DNA of 64,000 bases from an uncultured Halieaceae bacterium (lineage in GTDB: Bacteria; Pseudomonadota; Gammaproteobacteria; Pseudomonadales; Halieaceae), in the NCBI GenBank assembly GCA_913057135.1, contig CAJXNM010000007.1, positions 1-64,000 on the forward strand, given 5' to 3'. Below are positions 17,104-26,159 of the stretch, piece after piece. How positions within the stretch are numbered: the first letter of the stretch is position 1; every line of letters begins with the position of its first letter. The notes below the pieces were generated by a model that was not told the DNA's origin, searched no databases, and worked only from the letters and a program-made list of their open reading frames with translations. Position numbers and translations under genes: made by a program.

Positions 17104-18672
17104 ATGGTGAGCCCCCTGATTGCAACCGATCACGAACGCAACACACCCGATACCATCATTGTCGGTGCCGGTGCTGCCGGGCTGTTACTCGCTGCGCGAC
17201 TAGCCGAGGCCGGTGAGCGGGTGGTGGTCATTGAGGCCGGTCCCGAGCGAACATTAGATCAATTGTGGTCGTCGCAGATTTGGGCCCGTCGCTTAAAGTG
17301 GAGCGGCGCCCCAGTGGAAGAAAGTGGTGATCACAAGGTGGGCCACGCCTTCAATGCTGGCATGGGCACCGGCGGCTCAGCCTTGCATCATTACGGTGTA
17401 TGGCTGCGCTTACACCCGGGGGATTTTCAGATAGCCAGCGACCATCAGCGGGGCCTCGACTGGCCCTTTGCTTATGACGAACTGCGGCCCTACTACGACC
17501 GAGTACAAACTGAAGTCGGATTAAGTGGCGACGCCAATGCAGAAGTTTGGCGACCACCGGGCGCACCCTACCCTATGGGACCACTGCCCGTGTTTGCCCA
17601 AGGTAAGGTGTTAGCGAAGGGTTTTAAGGCACAGGGGAAGCGCGTTGCACCGCTGCCCCTCGCAATCAATAGCAGCAGCTACCACGGCCGAGCGCCCTGT
17701 CAATTCGATGGCTGGTGTGACGCCGGCTGCCCCATCGGCGCACTGGCCAATCCTTTGGTTACCTGGTTGCCCAGGGCGCAAAAAGCGGGGGTCGAGTTGC
17801 GCCATAACACCCGAGCGCTGCGCGTAGAGCGGGATCCCAATAAGCCTGAACGCATTGAAGCGCTTGTGGTCAGTGGCCCAGATGGCCGACAACGGCTGCA
17901 CGCAAAACGTTTTATCATTGCCGCGTTCACAGTGCAGAGCACGCGCATCTTGCTGAACTCTATCGGTGACAAGCCCGCCCCAGGTAATCGCCACGATCAG
18001 TTGGGTCGGTATTTAACAACACACCCGGCCACCACCGTGTTTGGTTTGTTTGATGAGCCCACACTGCCGCACCTTGGGGTGTCAGCGGGGCAACTGATCA
18101 GCCACGATGACTACGATGATAAATCTGCCGCCGGCGGCTGGGGTTCATCCCAGTGGCTGATTGCCCACGCTATCAAACCCAATGACTTGTTGGGCTATGC
18201 CACGGGGCGGCCCGATATTCACGGCCCGGAATTAAAGCCTTGGCTTGAGCGAGCCGCCCAACACTTGGGCAATATGACGGTTGTATGCGAAGACATTCCA
18301 CTGGCTAGCAACCGGATAACCCTCGGTAGCAGTGTCGATAACGACGGAGTGCCCATTGCCGCGACACACCATGATTTACATCCCGATGCCCGAAGTCGAT
18401 GGCAACAACGCACCACTGAAGGACAGGCTTTGATGCGCGCTGCCGGGGCCACCGACGTGTGGCAGGGCCCCATGGCGCCTATGCATATTATGGGCGGTAC
18501 AGTGATGGGAGCCGATGAAACATCATCAGTCACCGACCCCTGGGGCCGGGTTCACGATACCGAGAACCTGTACATATCCGGACCCAGCTTATTTCCCAGT
18601 TCCGGTGCAGTGAATCCTACGTTTACACTGAGCGCCCTGGCGTGGCGTCAGGCAGATCATTTAATCACTTAG
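17104..18672 (+). CDS. GMC-family FAD dehydrogenase (large subunit)
   Basis: 522-residue glucose-methanol-choline oxidoreductase. The FAD-binding GAGAAGLLLAARLAEAG starts at about residue 22; a Cys-containing stretch (CQFDGWCDAGCPIGA) resembles sorbitol/gluconate dehydrogenase large subunits; the C-terminal GMC domain has HIMGGTVMG and SGAVNPTFT, carrying the active-site His and Asn. I use ATG 17104, preceded by GGTGA; GTG 17095, overlapping the upstream stop, is an alternative. It would oxidise a hydroxyl group in the periplasm. The usual cytochrome c subunit is not encoded nearby. Confidence 0.88.
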   Translation: MVSPLIATDHERNTPDTIIVGAGAAGLLLAARLAEAGERVVVIEAGPERTLDQLWSSQIWARRLKWSGAPVEESGDHKVGHAFNAGMGTGGSALHHYGVWLRLHPGDFQIASDHQRGLDWPFAYDELRPYYDRVQTEVGLSGDANAEVWRPPGAPYPMGPLPVFAQGKVLAKGFKAQGKRVAPLPLAINSSSYHGRAPCQFDGWCDAGCPIGALANPLVTWLPRAQKAGVELRHNTRALRVERDPNKPERIEALVVSGPDGRQRLHAKRFIIAAFTVQSTRILLNSIGDKPAPGNRHDQLGRYLTTHPATTVFGLFDEPTLPHLGVSAGQLISHDDYDDKSAAGGWGSSQWLIAHAIKPNDLLGYATGRPDIHGPELKPWLERAAQHLGNMTVVCEDIPLASNRITLGSSVDNDGVPIAATHHDLHPDARSRWQQRTTEGQALMRAAGATDVWQGPMAPMHIMGGTVMGADETSSVTDPWGRVHDTENLYISGPSLFPSSGAVNPTFTLSALAWRQADHLIT

Positions 18673-18797
18673 CTCGTTAATCGCCACTGAGCCCCTGTAA
18701 GAACCCATCGCTTTTTCGTTGTCAGATCACCTTGTGACGCTGCTGGGTTTACAATGGCAGCCCCAACATTAACCCATAACGACAATAGGAACTTGGT

Positions 18798-20897
18798 ATG
18801 TCCTCACCCGTAAGCTATGCCCTACACGATACCGTCGGTGTCATCACTATCGACAATCCTCCGGTCAACGCCTTGTCCCAGGCCGTACGTGCGGGCATTG
18901 TCGATGCCCTAGAACAGGCCGCTAGTGATAGCTCTGAAGCTGTTGTCATTGCATGCGCTGGCCGCACCTTCATAGCCGGTGCCGACATCACCGAATTTGG
19001 CCGACCACCCCAAGAACCTTTCCTGCCCTTTTTGCTCGATCAGCTTGAACAGCACCCCAAGCTGACGGTAGCTGCGATTCACGGTACCGCCCTCGGTGGC
19101 GGTCTTGAAACCGCGCTGGCCTGTAACTATCGCATGGCCCTAAGCAGCGCCAAGGTCGGTTTACCCGAAGTCAAACTAGGATTGCTACCCGGGGCTGGCG
19201 GCACCCAGCGCTTGCCACGGGTCGCGGGTGCTCAAGCGGCCATCACCATGATTGGCAGCGGTGATCCTGTATCGGCATCGAAAGCATTAGCGTGGTCTGT
19301 GATCGATCGGGTTGTCAATGATGATTTGCTAACGGAAGCCATTAGCTGGGCCAAAGAACTCGTGGCCAGTGGTGCGCCCCAGCGCAAGGCCTGCGATGAG
19401 ACCTTCACCCTCAGCGATGACGATCGTCAATTAATCGAGACCACACGGCAGGCACTTAACAAGAAAACCCGCGGAGAATTCGCGCCCCAGCGGGCACTCG
19501 ACTGCATTGTGGCGGCAGCTGAGCTTGATTTCAAAGCAGGACTAAAGCGTGAGCGAGAGCTATTTATAGAGTGCATGAGTAACCCTCAGGCGGCGGCCAT
19601 GCAGCATATGTTCTTCGCCGAGCGAGAAGCCGCAAAAGTCGATGGTCTCGATCGCAACACACCCAAAGTTACTATCCAAAAGGTGGGCATCATTGGTGCT
19701 GGCACTATGGGCGGCGGTATCGCCATGTGTTTTGCCCAAGCGGGTATGCACGTCACCTTGCTCGATCGCGACGAGGACGCGGTGGCACAGGGCATCGCAC
19801 GTATCGAAAAAAACTATGCCATCAGTGTGAAGCGGGGACGACTCACGGACGATCAGGTCAGTGCCATTATGGGGAACATAACCCCTGCCACTGACTATCA
19901 AGCCCTGGCCGATGCCGACCTGGTAATCGAGGCGGTCTTTGAGAACCTTGCGATTAAACAGGATGTATTCCGCACACTCGATGGTATCTGCAAAGACGGC
20001 GCTATTCTGGCTACCAACACCTCTTATCAAGACGTCAACGCCATTGCCGCAGTCACACAACGGCCCGAATGGGTCTTGGGCATGCACTTTTTCTCCCCAG
20101 CCAACGTGATGCGCTTGCTTGAGGTGGTACGCGGTGAGAAAAGTAATGACACCGTGATCGCCACAGCCATGGCCGTGGCGAAGACCATTGGCAAAACCCC
20201 GGTGTTGGCCGGTGTTTGCTACGGTTTCATTGGCAACCGTATGCTGCAGCCCTACTTCCGCGAAACGTCTTTGTGTCTCATTGAAGGGGCTACCCCTGCA
20301 CAAATCGACGGTGCCATGGAGCGTTGGGGCATGGCCATGGGGCCACTGGCGGTTGGTGACCTAGCCGGTCTGGATATTGGCTACAAGGCCCGCGAGCAAC
20401 TGAGTGACGCCGAGAAAGGTAACCCCGCCAGCTATCTGGTCGCCGACCGGTTGGTAGAGGCCGGTCGCCTGGGCCAAAAGAGTGGCGCAGGCTATTACCG
20501 TTACGACCCAGAGACCCGTGCACGACTCGATGACCCGGACGTTATGGCTATCGTCGAAGCGACCAGTGCCGAGTTAGGTATTACCCGTCGCGCGATTAGT
20601 GATGAAGAGATCGTTGATCGACTGACATTAGCACTGGCGAACGAGGGTGCGCGTATTCTTGAAGAAGGCATCGCTCAGCGGGCCAGCGACATCGACGTTG
20701 TATACATCTATGGCTATGGGTTCCCCCGCTTCAAGGGTGGTCCAATGCACAATGCTGAAGCACGGGGTATCGCCGAGGTAGTCGCGCGCATCAATGAGTT
20801 TGCAGAAACCTTGTCTGCCGAAAACTGGCAGCCCTCGCAACTGCTACTGGACTTGGCGGCCAGTGGCGGCAAGCTGCGGGACGTAAAGGCGCACTAA
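18798..20897 (+). CDS. Bifunctional enoyl-CoA hydratase / 3-hydroxyacyl-CoA dehydrogenase (FadB type)
   Basis: 699 residues: a crotonase domain (about 1-190) with oxyanion-hole segments AGADITEFG and [14 protein letters not shown], then a Rossmann NAD domain from about residue 295 ([20 protein letters not shown]) and two C-terminal 3HCDH domains. It hydrates enoyl-CoA and oxidises the (S)-3-hydroxyacyl-CoA. Length and domain order match FadB/FadJ/PaaZ-adjacent fusions. An AGGAA site precedes ATG 18798. No thiolase (FadA) gene follows, unlike fadBA operons, so it is probably a pathway-specific paralogue. A strong hairpin follows the stop codon. Confidence 0.93.
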   Translation: MSSPVSYALHDTVGVITIDNPPVNALSQAVRAGIVDALEQAASDSSEAVVIACAGRTFIAGADITEFGRPPQEPFLPFLLDQLEQHPKLTVAAIHGTALGGGLETALACNYRMALSSAKVGLPEVKLGLLPGAGGTQRLPRVAGAQAAITMIGSGDPVSASKALAWSVIDRVVNDDLLTEAISWAKELVASGAPQRKACDETFTLSDDDRQLIETTRQALNKKTRGEFAPQRALDCIVAAAELDFKAGLKRERELFIECMSNPQAAAMQHMFFAEREAAKVDGLDRNTPKVTIQKVGIIGAGTMGGGIAMCFAQAGMHVTLLDRDEDAVAQGIARIEKNYAISVKRGRLTDDQVSAIMGNITPATDYQALADADLVIEAVFENLAIKQDVFRTLDGICKDGAILATNTSYQDVNAIAAVTQRPEWVLGMHFFSPANVMRLLEVVRGEKSNDTVIATAMAVAKTIGKTPVLAGVCYGFIGNRMLQPYFRETSLCLIEGATPAQIDGAMERWGMAMGPLAVGDLAGLDIGYKAREQLSDAEKGNPASYLVADRLVEAGRLGQKSGAGYYRYDPETRARLDDPDVMAIVEATSAELGITRRAISDEEIVDRLTLALANEGARILEEGIAQRASDIDVVYIYGYGFPRFKGGPMHNAEARGIAEVVARINEFAETLSAENWQPSQLLLDLAASGGKLRDVKAH

Positions 20898-20912
20898 GTC
20901 CTTGCCATGTAG

Positions 20913-20942
20913 GGTGTGGGGCCTGTGGGCGGGCTCCACACC
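20913..20942 (+). terminator. Hairpin downstream of the FadB-type gene
   Basis: An 11-bp stem (GGTGTGGGGCC pairing with GGGCTCCACACC, one G-T wobble) with an 8-base loop starts 16 bases after the stop codon. There is no T-tract, so termination may be partial or Rho-assisted. Confidence 0.5.
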
Positions 20943-20974
20943 GTGCCTATCAGTTCAAATGGCCGAAAATTCCA

Positions 20975-21157
20975 TCAGCGAGTGGTTCGCTTGAAGGGGA
21001 AATTACGTTTTCTCCGCCAAAAAATGCCGGACCAAAAGAGACCCTCAAACATCATTCCTAGGGCGATGAAAACGACACCTCCAACTGGAACGCCAAACGA
21101 GTAACAGGCTATTGCGGCGAAGGAACAAACAACGACGATTCCGATTCTTAGGATCAT
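20975..21157 (-). CDS. Small hypothetical membrane protein
   Basis: 60 residues from ATG 21157, consisting of two closely spaced hydrophobic segments (ILRIGIVVVCSFAAIACY and VGGVVFIALGMMFEGLFW) and a basic C-terminus. A longer version from TTG 21184 is possible. No homologue is recognised. Support is the membrane-like composition and the position in a gap of about 300 bases with no competing gene; it could still be a chance frame. Confidence 0.4.
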   Translation of the reverse strand: MILRIGIVVVCSFAAIACYSFGVPVGGVVFIALGMMFEGLFWSGIFWRRKRNFPFKRTTR

Positions 21158-21202
21158 ACTTACCCGCGCTCGATTTCGGTGCAAGTTGCAACCACTAGAC
21201 CA

Positions 21203-21655
21203 CTACCTTGGCCCGTTTCTGGCTGTAAAGGGGTCAAGTACACGCACCCCTGATTGCACGAAATCCTTATGGTTACGGGTGACGACCGTTAATTCGTAGA
21301 CCAATGCCGTAGCGGCGATTTGCTTGTCCAAAGCGTTTTCCGGATGCGGTACACGCAATCGACCCCAGAGTTGGGCAATGTCGTGATTAATGTCGAGGAT
21401 ATGATCCTGATGCTCTGCTAGCAGGGCGTCTAGCCATTTCTCTAGCTGATTCGCTTGACGTATATCACCTCTGTAACGCACCAACTCGACACCCCGACGC
21501 AGTTCACCGACGGTGACAACCGAAATGAATACTTGTGCGTTCTCTTCTATAACCCGCTTGAAGAATGACAGCACTCCTTTATTCGCCTTTGACTTTTTCC
21601 GTACCTCGCTGATGACGTTGGTATCAACTAAATACACGGTCGATACCAACTTCAT
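21203..21655 (-). CDS. PIN-domain toxin (VapC/FitB type)
   Basis: 150-residue PIN-domain ribonuclease. Acidic metal-site residues are visible in YLVDTNVISEV near the start, in the VGELRRGVE helix, in NALDKQIAATAL and in TRNHKDF at the end. It is the toxin of a type II toxin-antitoxin pair, expected to cleave RNA unless bound by the antitoxin. The start is uncertain: ATG 21655 overlaps the antitoxin gene by 32 bases, and GTG 21637 (V-Y-L-V-D-T-N) would be closer to the usual VapC N-terminus. Together with the antitoxin it looks like an accessory insertion within the catabolic region. Confidence 0.88.
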   Translation of the reverse strand: MKLVSTVYLVDTNVISEVRKKSKANKGVLSFFKRVIEENAQVFISVVTVGELRRGVELVRYRGDIRQANQLEKWLDALLAEHQDHILDINHDIAQLWGRLRVPHPENALDKQIAATALVYELTVVTRNHKDFVQSGVRVLDPFTARNGPR

Positions 21656-21860
21656 CCTCTACCCGTCGGAAATCCTCATCCGTTCCGACGTTGGGCATGG
21701 ACTTAAGTATTTCCGCGAAGCTCTTCCCCTTGGGCTTTAGTAATAGCGTTTCGAGCAAGACCCGGTGCTCTGCCTCCGCACTTCGACCATGTTGTGCCGC
21801 ACGTTGCTTGAGAGCATCGACAATGCGTTGATCCAAGTTTCTAACCACAAGATTTGCCAT
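21624..21860 (-). CDS. FitA-type antitoxin (ribbon-helix-helix)
   Basis: 78-residue antitoxin. The N-terminus LVVRNLDQRIVDALKQRA followed by GRSAEAEHRVLLETLL is the standard FitA/StbC ribbon-helix-helix DNA-binding pattern; the C-terminal part (from about residue 45) would bind the toxin active site. I use ATG 21860, which has an AGGAAG site at 7 bases; the open frame upstream encodes nothing recognisable. It is the upstream gene of the pair and presumably represses its own promoter. Confidence 0.87.
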   Translation of the reverse strand: MANLVVRNLDQRIVDALKQRAAQHGRSAEAEHRVLLETLLLKPKGKSFAEILKSMPNVGTDEDFRRVEDEVGIDRVFS

Positions 21861-22314
21861 ATTGTCTTCCTGTTTATTGATAAAAAACGATAGCAATGCT
21901 AGCAACCTAAGCACGAGGCTACAATCATCGATAGCGTCCGCGATTAACCTAGTCCCCACTCGCCAATCTGGCTCCATAAGCCTACGTCTGGGGACAAAAT
22001 AGTTTTGAGGGTCATATAAGTGAAGGTGTAGGACGACCCAGACACGGGCAATGCCTTACGGCGCAAGAAGTCTTGAAGCATTGTCTGAGTTCTTGAGACT
22101 GGAAATACCATCGGTTTTTTTGCTGGTTGCTTTCGTTACTTGGGTGCAATGCACCTGTGTGCCTAACAGATATGCGCCCCACCCTTATGGGGAGTTTAGT
22201 TAACCCACCCACTTTGCCAGTTTACCGGTATCGGCTACACTAACATTTTAGACTTAAAGTATTTGTCGACACGCTAACGCCGACGGCGGCGGCTGACACA
22301 GGGAGAAGATCACC
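21861..22314. other. Gene-free stretch with promoter elements
   Basis: No convincing gene in about 450 bases. It contains an inverted repeat GGTGCA-A-TGCACC (22143-22155), a short CCCCA/TGGGG stem near 22185, a candidate promoter TTGCCA (22214-22219) and TACACT (22236-22241), and operator copy C. The left part would hold the promoter of the toxin-antitoxin pair. Confidence 0.5.
22245..22260. promoter_or_regulatory. Operator copy C (16-bp inverted repeat)
   Basis: ATTTTA-GACT-TAAAGT, five of six arm positions symmetric. On the minus strand it extends the match to copy A (both begin AATACTTTAA and share CTAAAAT). It lies 54 bases before the glutaryl-CoA dehydrogenase-like gene, just downstream of a possible TTGCCA/TACACT promoter, a position suited to repression. 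Confidence 0.55.
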
Positions 22315-23499
22315 ATGGCAGGACAAACACGCTGGACCAAACTCGATTGGGCCGATCCGTTCGAGCTAGATGCGCAGCTCACCGAGGAACAGCGTATGGT
22401 TCGCGACAGCGCTCGCCAGTATGCCGAAACCAAACTGCTGCCGCGCGTTAAAGAAGCCTTCCGCAACGAGCACACCGATATCGCTATTTTCAAAGAGATG
22501 GGCGAGCTCGGCTTGTTGGGTTCCACCATCGATGGCTACGGTTGTCCCGGCGTCGATTATGTCTCCTACGGTTTGGTAGCCCGCGAGGTTGAGCGCGTTG
22601 ATTCCGGCTATCGATCGATGCTTAGCGTGCAGTCATCACTCGTGATGTACCCCATTTATGCCTACGGTAGCGAGCAGCAGCGCGAAAAATATCTGCCCAA
22701 GCTAGCCACCGGCGAGTGGATCGGTTGCTTTGGTTTAACCGAGCCCGATCACGGCTCTGACCCCGGCGGCATGGTAACCCGCGCCCGCAGTACCGACGGC
22801 GGCTACCGCCTAACCGGTGCCAAAATGTGGATATCCAACAGCCCCTTCGCTGATGTCTTCGTGGTATGGGCAAAAACCGATGACAACGTCATTCGGGGTT
22901 TCATTCTAGAAAAAGGCATGCCCGGGCTCAGCGCGCCAAAAATTGAGGGTAAGCTTGCGCTGCGCGCATCGACCACCGGTGAAATTGTGATGGATGATGT
23001 GTTTGTGCCCGAAGAAAACCTACTACCCAATGTCAGCGGTTTGAAGGGACCATTCGGCTGCCTGAACAATGCCCGTTACGGAATTGCCTGGGGAGTGATG
23101 GGCGCTGCCGAGACCTGTTGGCACACTGCGCGCCAATACACCCTCGATCGCCAACAGTTTGGACGTCCCCTGGCTGCCAATCAGCTCATTCAACTGAAAC
23201 TAGCAGACATGCAAACCGAAATTGGTATTGCCCTACAGGGCTGTTTGCGTGCGGGCCAAATGCTATCGGCGGGTGCCGTATCGCCAGACCTTATCAGCCT
23301 CATTAAGCGTAATTCCTGCGGCAAAGCCCTCGATATTGCGCGCAAAGCGAGGGATATGTTGGGGGGTAACGGTATTTCGGACGACTACCCCGTCATGCGC
23401 CACATGATGAACCTAGAGGTCGTGAATACCTACGAAGGTACCCACGACATCCATGCGCTCATTCTCGGACGTAGCCAGACCGATATTCCTGCGTTCTAA
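22315..23499 (+). CDS. gcdH: Glutaryl-CoA dehydrogenase-type acyl-CoA dehydrogenase
   Basis: 394 residues with very strong GcdH character along its whole length: [83 protein letters not shown] and [16 protein letters not shown], with the catalytic Glu at about 374 and the substrate-carboxylate Arg in SGYRS. Glutaryl-CoA dehydrogenase oxidises and decarboxylates glutaryl-CoA to crotonyl-CoA using FAD, in lysine, tryptophan and some alicyclic/aromatic acid routes. A GGAGAAG site precedes the ATG. The FadB-type enzyme upstream could process crotonyl-CoA. Activity on a substituted glutaryl-CoA cannot be excluded. Confidence 0.9.
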   Translation: MAGQTRWTKLDWADPFELDAQLTEEQRMVRDSARQYAETKLLPRVKEAFRNEHTDIAIFKEMGELGLLGSTIDGYGCPGVDYVSYGLVAREVERVDSGYRSMLSVQSSLVMYPIYAYGSEQQREKYLPKLATGEWIGCFGLTEPDHGSDPGGMVTRARSTDGGYRLTGAKMWISNSPFADVFVVWAKTDDNVIRGFILEKGMPGLSAPKIEGKLALRASTTGEIVMDDVFVPEENLLPNVSGLKGPFGCLNNARYGIAWGVMGAAETCWHTARQYTLDRQQFGRPLAANQLIQLKLADMQTEIGIALQGCLRAGQMLSAGAVSPDLISLIKRNSCGKALDIARKARDMLGGNGISDDYPVMRHMMNLEVVNTYEGTHDIHALILGRSQTDIPAF

Positions 23500-23543
23500 G
23501 GGCCTGGCAAGGGCTTAGATGGCAACGTGCCGAGTAAACGTGG

Positions 23544-24782
23544 TCATGACCATAGCGCCCCAACGGGTACAGCGTAAAGGTTGTCTCCAAAGGCTGTTGT
23601 GTGATCCCCGTCATACAGCAAAACGCCGATCTTGAAACGGTCGCCGGCCACGGATTGAAAACGTTTCAGCCCGATGAAATCCTTTTCGCTCAAGGTCGAC
23701 GCTGCCTTTATTTCGACAGCAAAGCAATCACCGACCGCGTTCTCGATAATTACATCAACTTCCACTTTGTCTTTGTCTCGGTAGTGGTAAAAACGCAACG
23801 GTTCATCTAGCCAAACCGCTTGCTTGCATAATTCGTTATAAACGAAGGATTCCAACAACAAACCAAAATCCGCCGGCTGTTTGAGCAGTCGGTCACGATT
23901 AAGGCCGCGCACAGCGCACATCAAACCGGTATCGATGGAATGCAGTTTAGGCGTCTTCACCAGCCGCTTATATTCGTTGGAATGCCATGCTGGTAATTGC
24001 CCCACCAGAAACAGCTGCTCCAGCAGAGCCATATATTTTTTGATAGTTAGCCGATCCAGCCCCAGTTTGCCTCCCAATTCGGTGAGATTGACCAGCTTAC
24101 CTGCGTAAAAAGCTGTGAGACTTAGCAATTTGATCATTAAATCCGGATGATCGATGTGGCCCAAATCGCGAATGTCGCGTTGTACCAGAGTATTTAGATA
24201 TTGCCGATGCCACGCTTGGCGGCGTCGTTCACTGACACGCTGTAGCGGTTCAGGAAAACAACCGGTGACCAATCGGTCCAGGATGTGCTCTCTAATGCGG
24301 ATGGATTGAGCTGAAGGTGCTTCCTGATTCAATAGCTTAGATAGAAATGCCGCTTGCCGCCCTTGGATCTCACACTCAGAGAGTGTCATCAAGCGCACCG
24401 ATTCCATGCGGCCCGCCAACGAGTCGGAGAGTCTTGGCAGTAGCAAAGCGTTGGCGGAACCCGTCAGTAAAAAACGGCCCGGAGAGCGGTGCTCGTCCAC
24501 CGCCTGTTTGATGGAAACAAACAACTCTGGCAGCCGTTGGACCTCATCGAGGGCAATGCGCGTGGCTGGCAGGTTTCGAATAAAGCCCACCGGGTCGGCT
24601 TGGGCAATCTCAAACTGGGATTGGTCATCTAATGTGATGTAAGTCCATTGCTCAGAACCCATGTCAGCCATCAAGGTCTTTACCAAAGTGGTTTTACCAA
24701 CCTGACGAGGTCCCATAATGAAGACGACGGGCGTGTCGCTCATCGCCTCCATAACATGGCGCTTGGAGTACCGGGGAAACAT
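23544..24782 (-). CDS. AAA+ ATPase with DUF4143 domain
   Basis: 412 residues. The P-loop GPRQVGKTTL is at about 24-33 and the Walker B-like RIALDEVQRLPEL at about 92; a winged-helix region follows, then a C-terminal DUF4143 domain with a nuclease-like DVIIENA...FAVEIKA pattern. This widespread family (COG1373) is often horizontally acquired and has no settled function; links to toxin-antitoxin-like or mobile elements have been suggested. GGAGG precedes the ATG by 7 bases. Its stop codon lies inside a 12-bp palindrome (TGGTCATGACCA, 23541-23552). It interrupts the surrounding catabolic genes and is probably an insertion. Confidence 0.88.
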   Translation of the reverse strand: MFPRYSKRHVMEAMSDTPVVFIMGPRQVGKTTLVKTLMADMGSEQWTYITLDDQSQFEIAQADPVGFIRNLPATRIALDEVQRLPELFVSIKQAVDEHRSPGRFLLTGSANALLLPRLSDSLAGRMESVRLMTLSECEIQGRQAAFLSKLLNQEAPSAQSIRIREHILDRLVTGCFPEPLQRVSERRRQAWHRQYLNTLVQRDIRDLGHIDHPDLMIKLLSLTAFYAGKLVNLTELGGKLGLDRLTIKKYMALLEQLFLVGQLPAWHSNEYKRLVKTPKLHSIDTGLMCAVRGLNRDRLLKQPADFGLLLESFVYNELCKQAVWLDEPLRFYHYRDKDKVEVDVIIENAVGDCFAVEIKAASTLSEKDFIGLKRFQSVAGDRFKIGVLLYDGDHTTAFGDNLYAVPVGALWS

Positions 24783-24958
24783 AGGAGGACCTCCGGCTAA
24801 ACGGAACTTTGTTGTCGGCTATTCGTTATTATAGCTCCGTCTAATCGATACCAGAAGACCGTCCAATCGTTATTGTGTTTTCTCTCTAAAGGTGGAGAAC
24901 TCAGCGCATACAAACCACGCAACCAGACTGGCAACCCCCATTTCTAATGACATAAAAC

Positions 24959-26017
24959 TTAACGGGTGGGTACACCAATAGCCACAGGACGCACGGGGGA
25001 ACCTGAACCACCCGCGATACGCAGTGGCATGATCATGGCGCAAAACTCGTAGACGCCGTCGGCGGCTACCTCTTCAAGACGACTGTTTTGAATTTGCAGA
25101 ACCCCCGATTGGGACAAATTGTGATGATGGATAGCAAAGGGCAATCCCGCGGGTGTGCCCTCGGCGGGACCCGCTTTACCCTGTAACTGGCCACGCAAGA
25201 CCGGGTCGGTGAAGGGGTTATCCAAAGATATCAGCACCACCCCTTGCGTGCCCAACCACTGCACCGCGTCATAGCCCAAGCCTGGTCCCATACCGTAGTA
25301 CTCGGCGTCGGTCATGGGATCGGTCCATTTTTCGCCCCAGCCGGTGTTAATGAACAACACATCGCCAGGCAAAATGCCCCGGTCATCCAAGCCTTGAGCG
25401 GCCATCATGCCGTCGATATCCGCTTTGGTAATGCGCACACCGGGCTCCAAACGCTTGCCTTCACCCAAATACGCCTTGGCATCGAGCAGCAAACCCGAGG
25501 TAATAATAGGCGGTACTTTGTCGACACCCAGTTTCAAGAGTGGCGATTCAGCCGAGGGCTTCACCTCATCCTGACTAAAACCGCCGAAGTACTGCACCTG
25601 ATCGGCGGGGAAGTCCCCCTCCCCTGACCACGGCTCGGGCAACACACCGAAGTGGCCCAGCGCGTCCATTTGCGTGCCTTGAGCCGCGTGCTCGCCAGTC
25701 ACACTCTCACCGTTAAACGCATGCAATGTGCCGGGTAAACCCACGGTGCCGCGGAAACTGTATTCCAGAGGCACCCCAAACGGTGATGCGGGCATGGTGT
25801 TGCTGCGCACATGGGACAGCTCGTAGGCCTGGGCACCCGGGGCGGCCAGATACTCGGCGCAACGGGCCCAAGTAGCGGGGCCCAAGGCACGAGCATTACC
25901 CAGCTCATCACCCGGGTTTGACACACCCCAGTTTGACTGGGCCGTTGCGGTCAGCGAGACAACTGTCAGCGCAAGGGCGCTGCTGATTTTGCGGGGGAGC
26001 GAGTGTAAACGGGCCAT
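24959..26017 (-). CDS. Secreted cyclase-family (kynurenine formamidase-like) protein
   Basis: 352 residues with a signal peptide (about 1-27, ending TATAQS). The mature part is a PF04199 cyclase domain, whose members hydrolyse N-formyl amides or cyclic amides using bound metal. The usual HTGTHVDxPxH metal motif appears as AQGTQMDALGH: the Asp and last His remain, the two first His are Ala and Gln, as in a divergent subgroup. A GAGG site precedes the ATG. It diverges from the Nramp-like gene across operator copy D and is therefore likely part of the same regulon. Confidence 0.8.
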   Translation of the reverse strand: MARLHSLPRKISSALALTVVSLTATAQSNWGVSNPGDELGNARALGPATWARCAEYLAAPGAQAYELSHVRSNTMPASPFGVPLEYSFRGTVGLPGTLHAFNGESVTGEHAAQGTQMDALGHFGVLPEPWSGEGDFPADQVQYFGGFSQDEVKPSAESPLLKLGVDKVPPIITSGLLLDAKAYLGEGKRLEPGVRITKADIDGMMAAQGLDDRGILPGDVLFINTGWGEKWTDPMTDAEYYGMGPGLGYDAVQWLGTQGVVLISLDNPFTDPVLRGQLQGKAGPAEGTPAGLPFAIHHHNLSQSGVLQIQNSRLEEVAADGVYEFCAMIMPLRIAGGSGSPVRPVAIGVPTR

Positions 26018-26093
26018 GGTGCACCTCTTGAGTCATTGGAATTGTCAGTAAGGGTATACCGATTACAGCTGCCACCACCGGGAATTTCAAGAT

Positions 26094-26109
26094 ATTTTCG
26101 GTTTAAAAT
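26094..26109. promoter_or_regulatory. Operator copy D (16-bp inverted repeat)
   Basis: ATTTTC-GGTT-TAAAAT, five of six arm positions symmetric; its complement ATTTTAAACCGAAAAT differs from copy B at one base. It lies in the 142-base region between the divergent cyclase and Nramp-like genes. Confidence 0.6.
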
Positions 26110-26159
26110 GTTTGCCCATCGCCAGCCAAGCTGGCATGTTCGAATAACAAACGGAATAA

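Noticed and set aside
19560..20303. Long open frame antisense to the FadB-type gene (247 codons), and similar ones at 6841-7449 and 15615-16076
   Set aside because: They lie wholly opposite well-supported genes, have compositionally skewed translations (rich in His, Arg or Ser) and resemble no family.
22012..22212. 66-codon frame on the minus strand in the gap before the gcdH-like gene
   Set aside because: No ribosome site, no recognisable similarity and poor composition; the region is better explained as intergenic.
7966..26017. Tryptophan/kynurenine catabolic cluster (indolepyruvate enzyme, kynurenine formamidase-like protein, GcdH)
   Set aside because: Tryptophan dioxygenase, kynureninase and later genes are missing, and the cyclase-family protein is secreted and has an altered metal motif.
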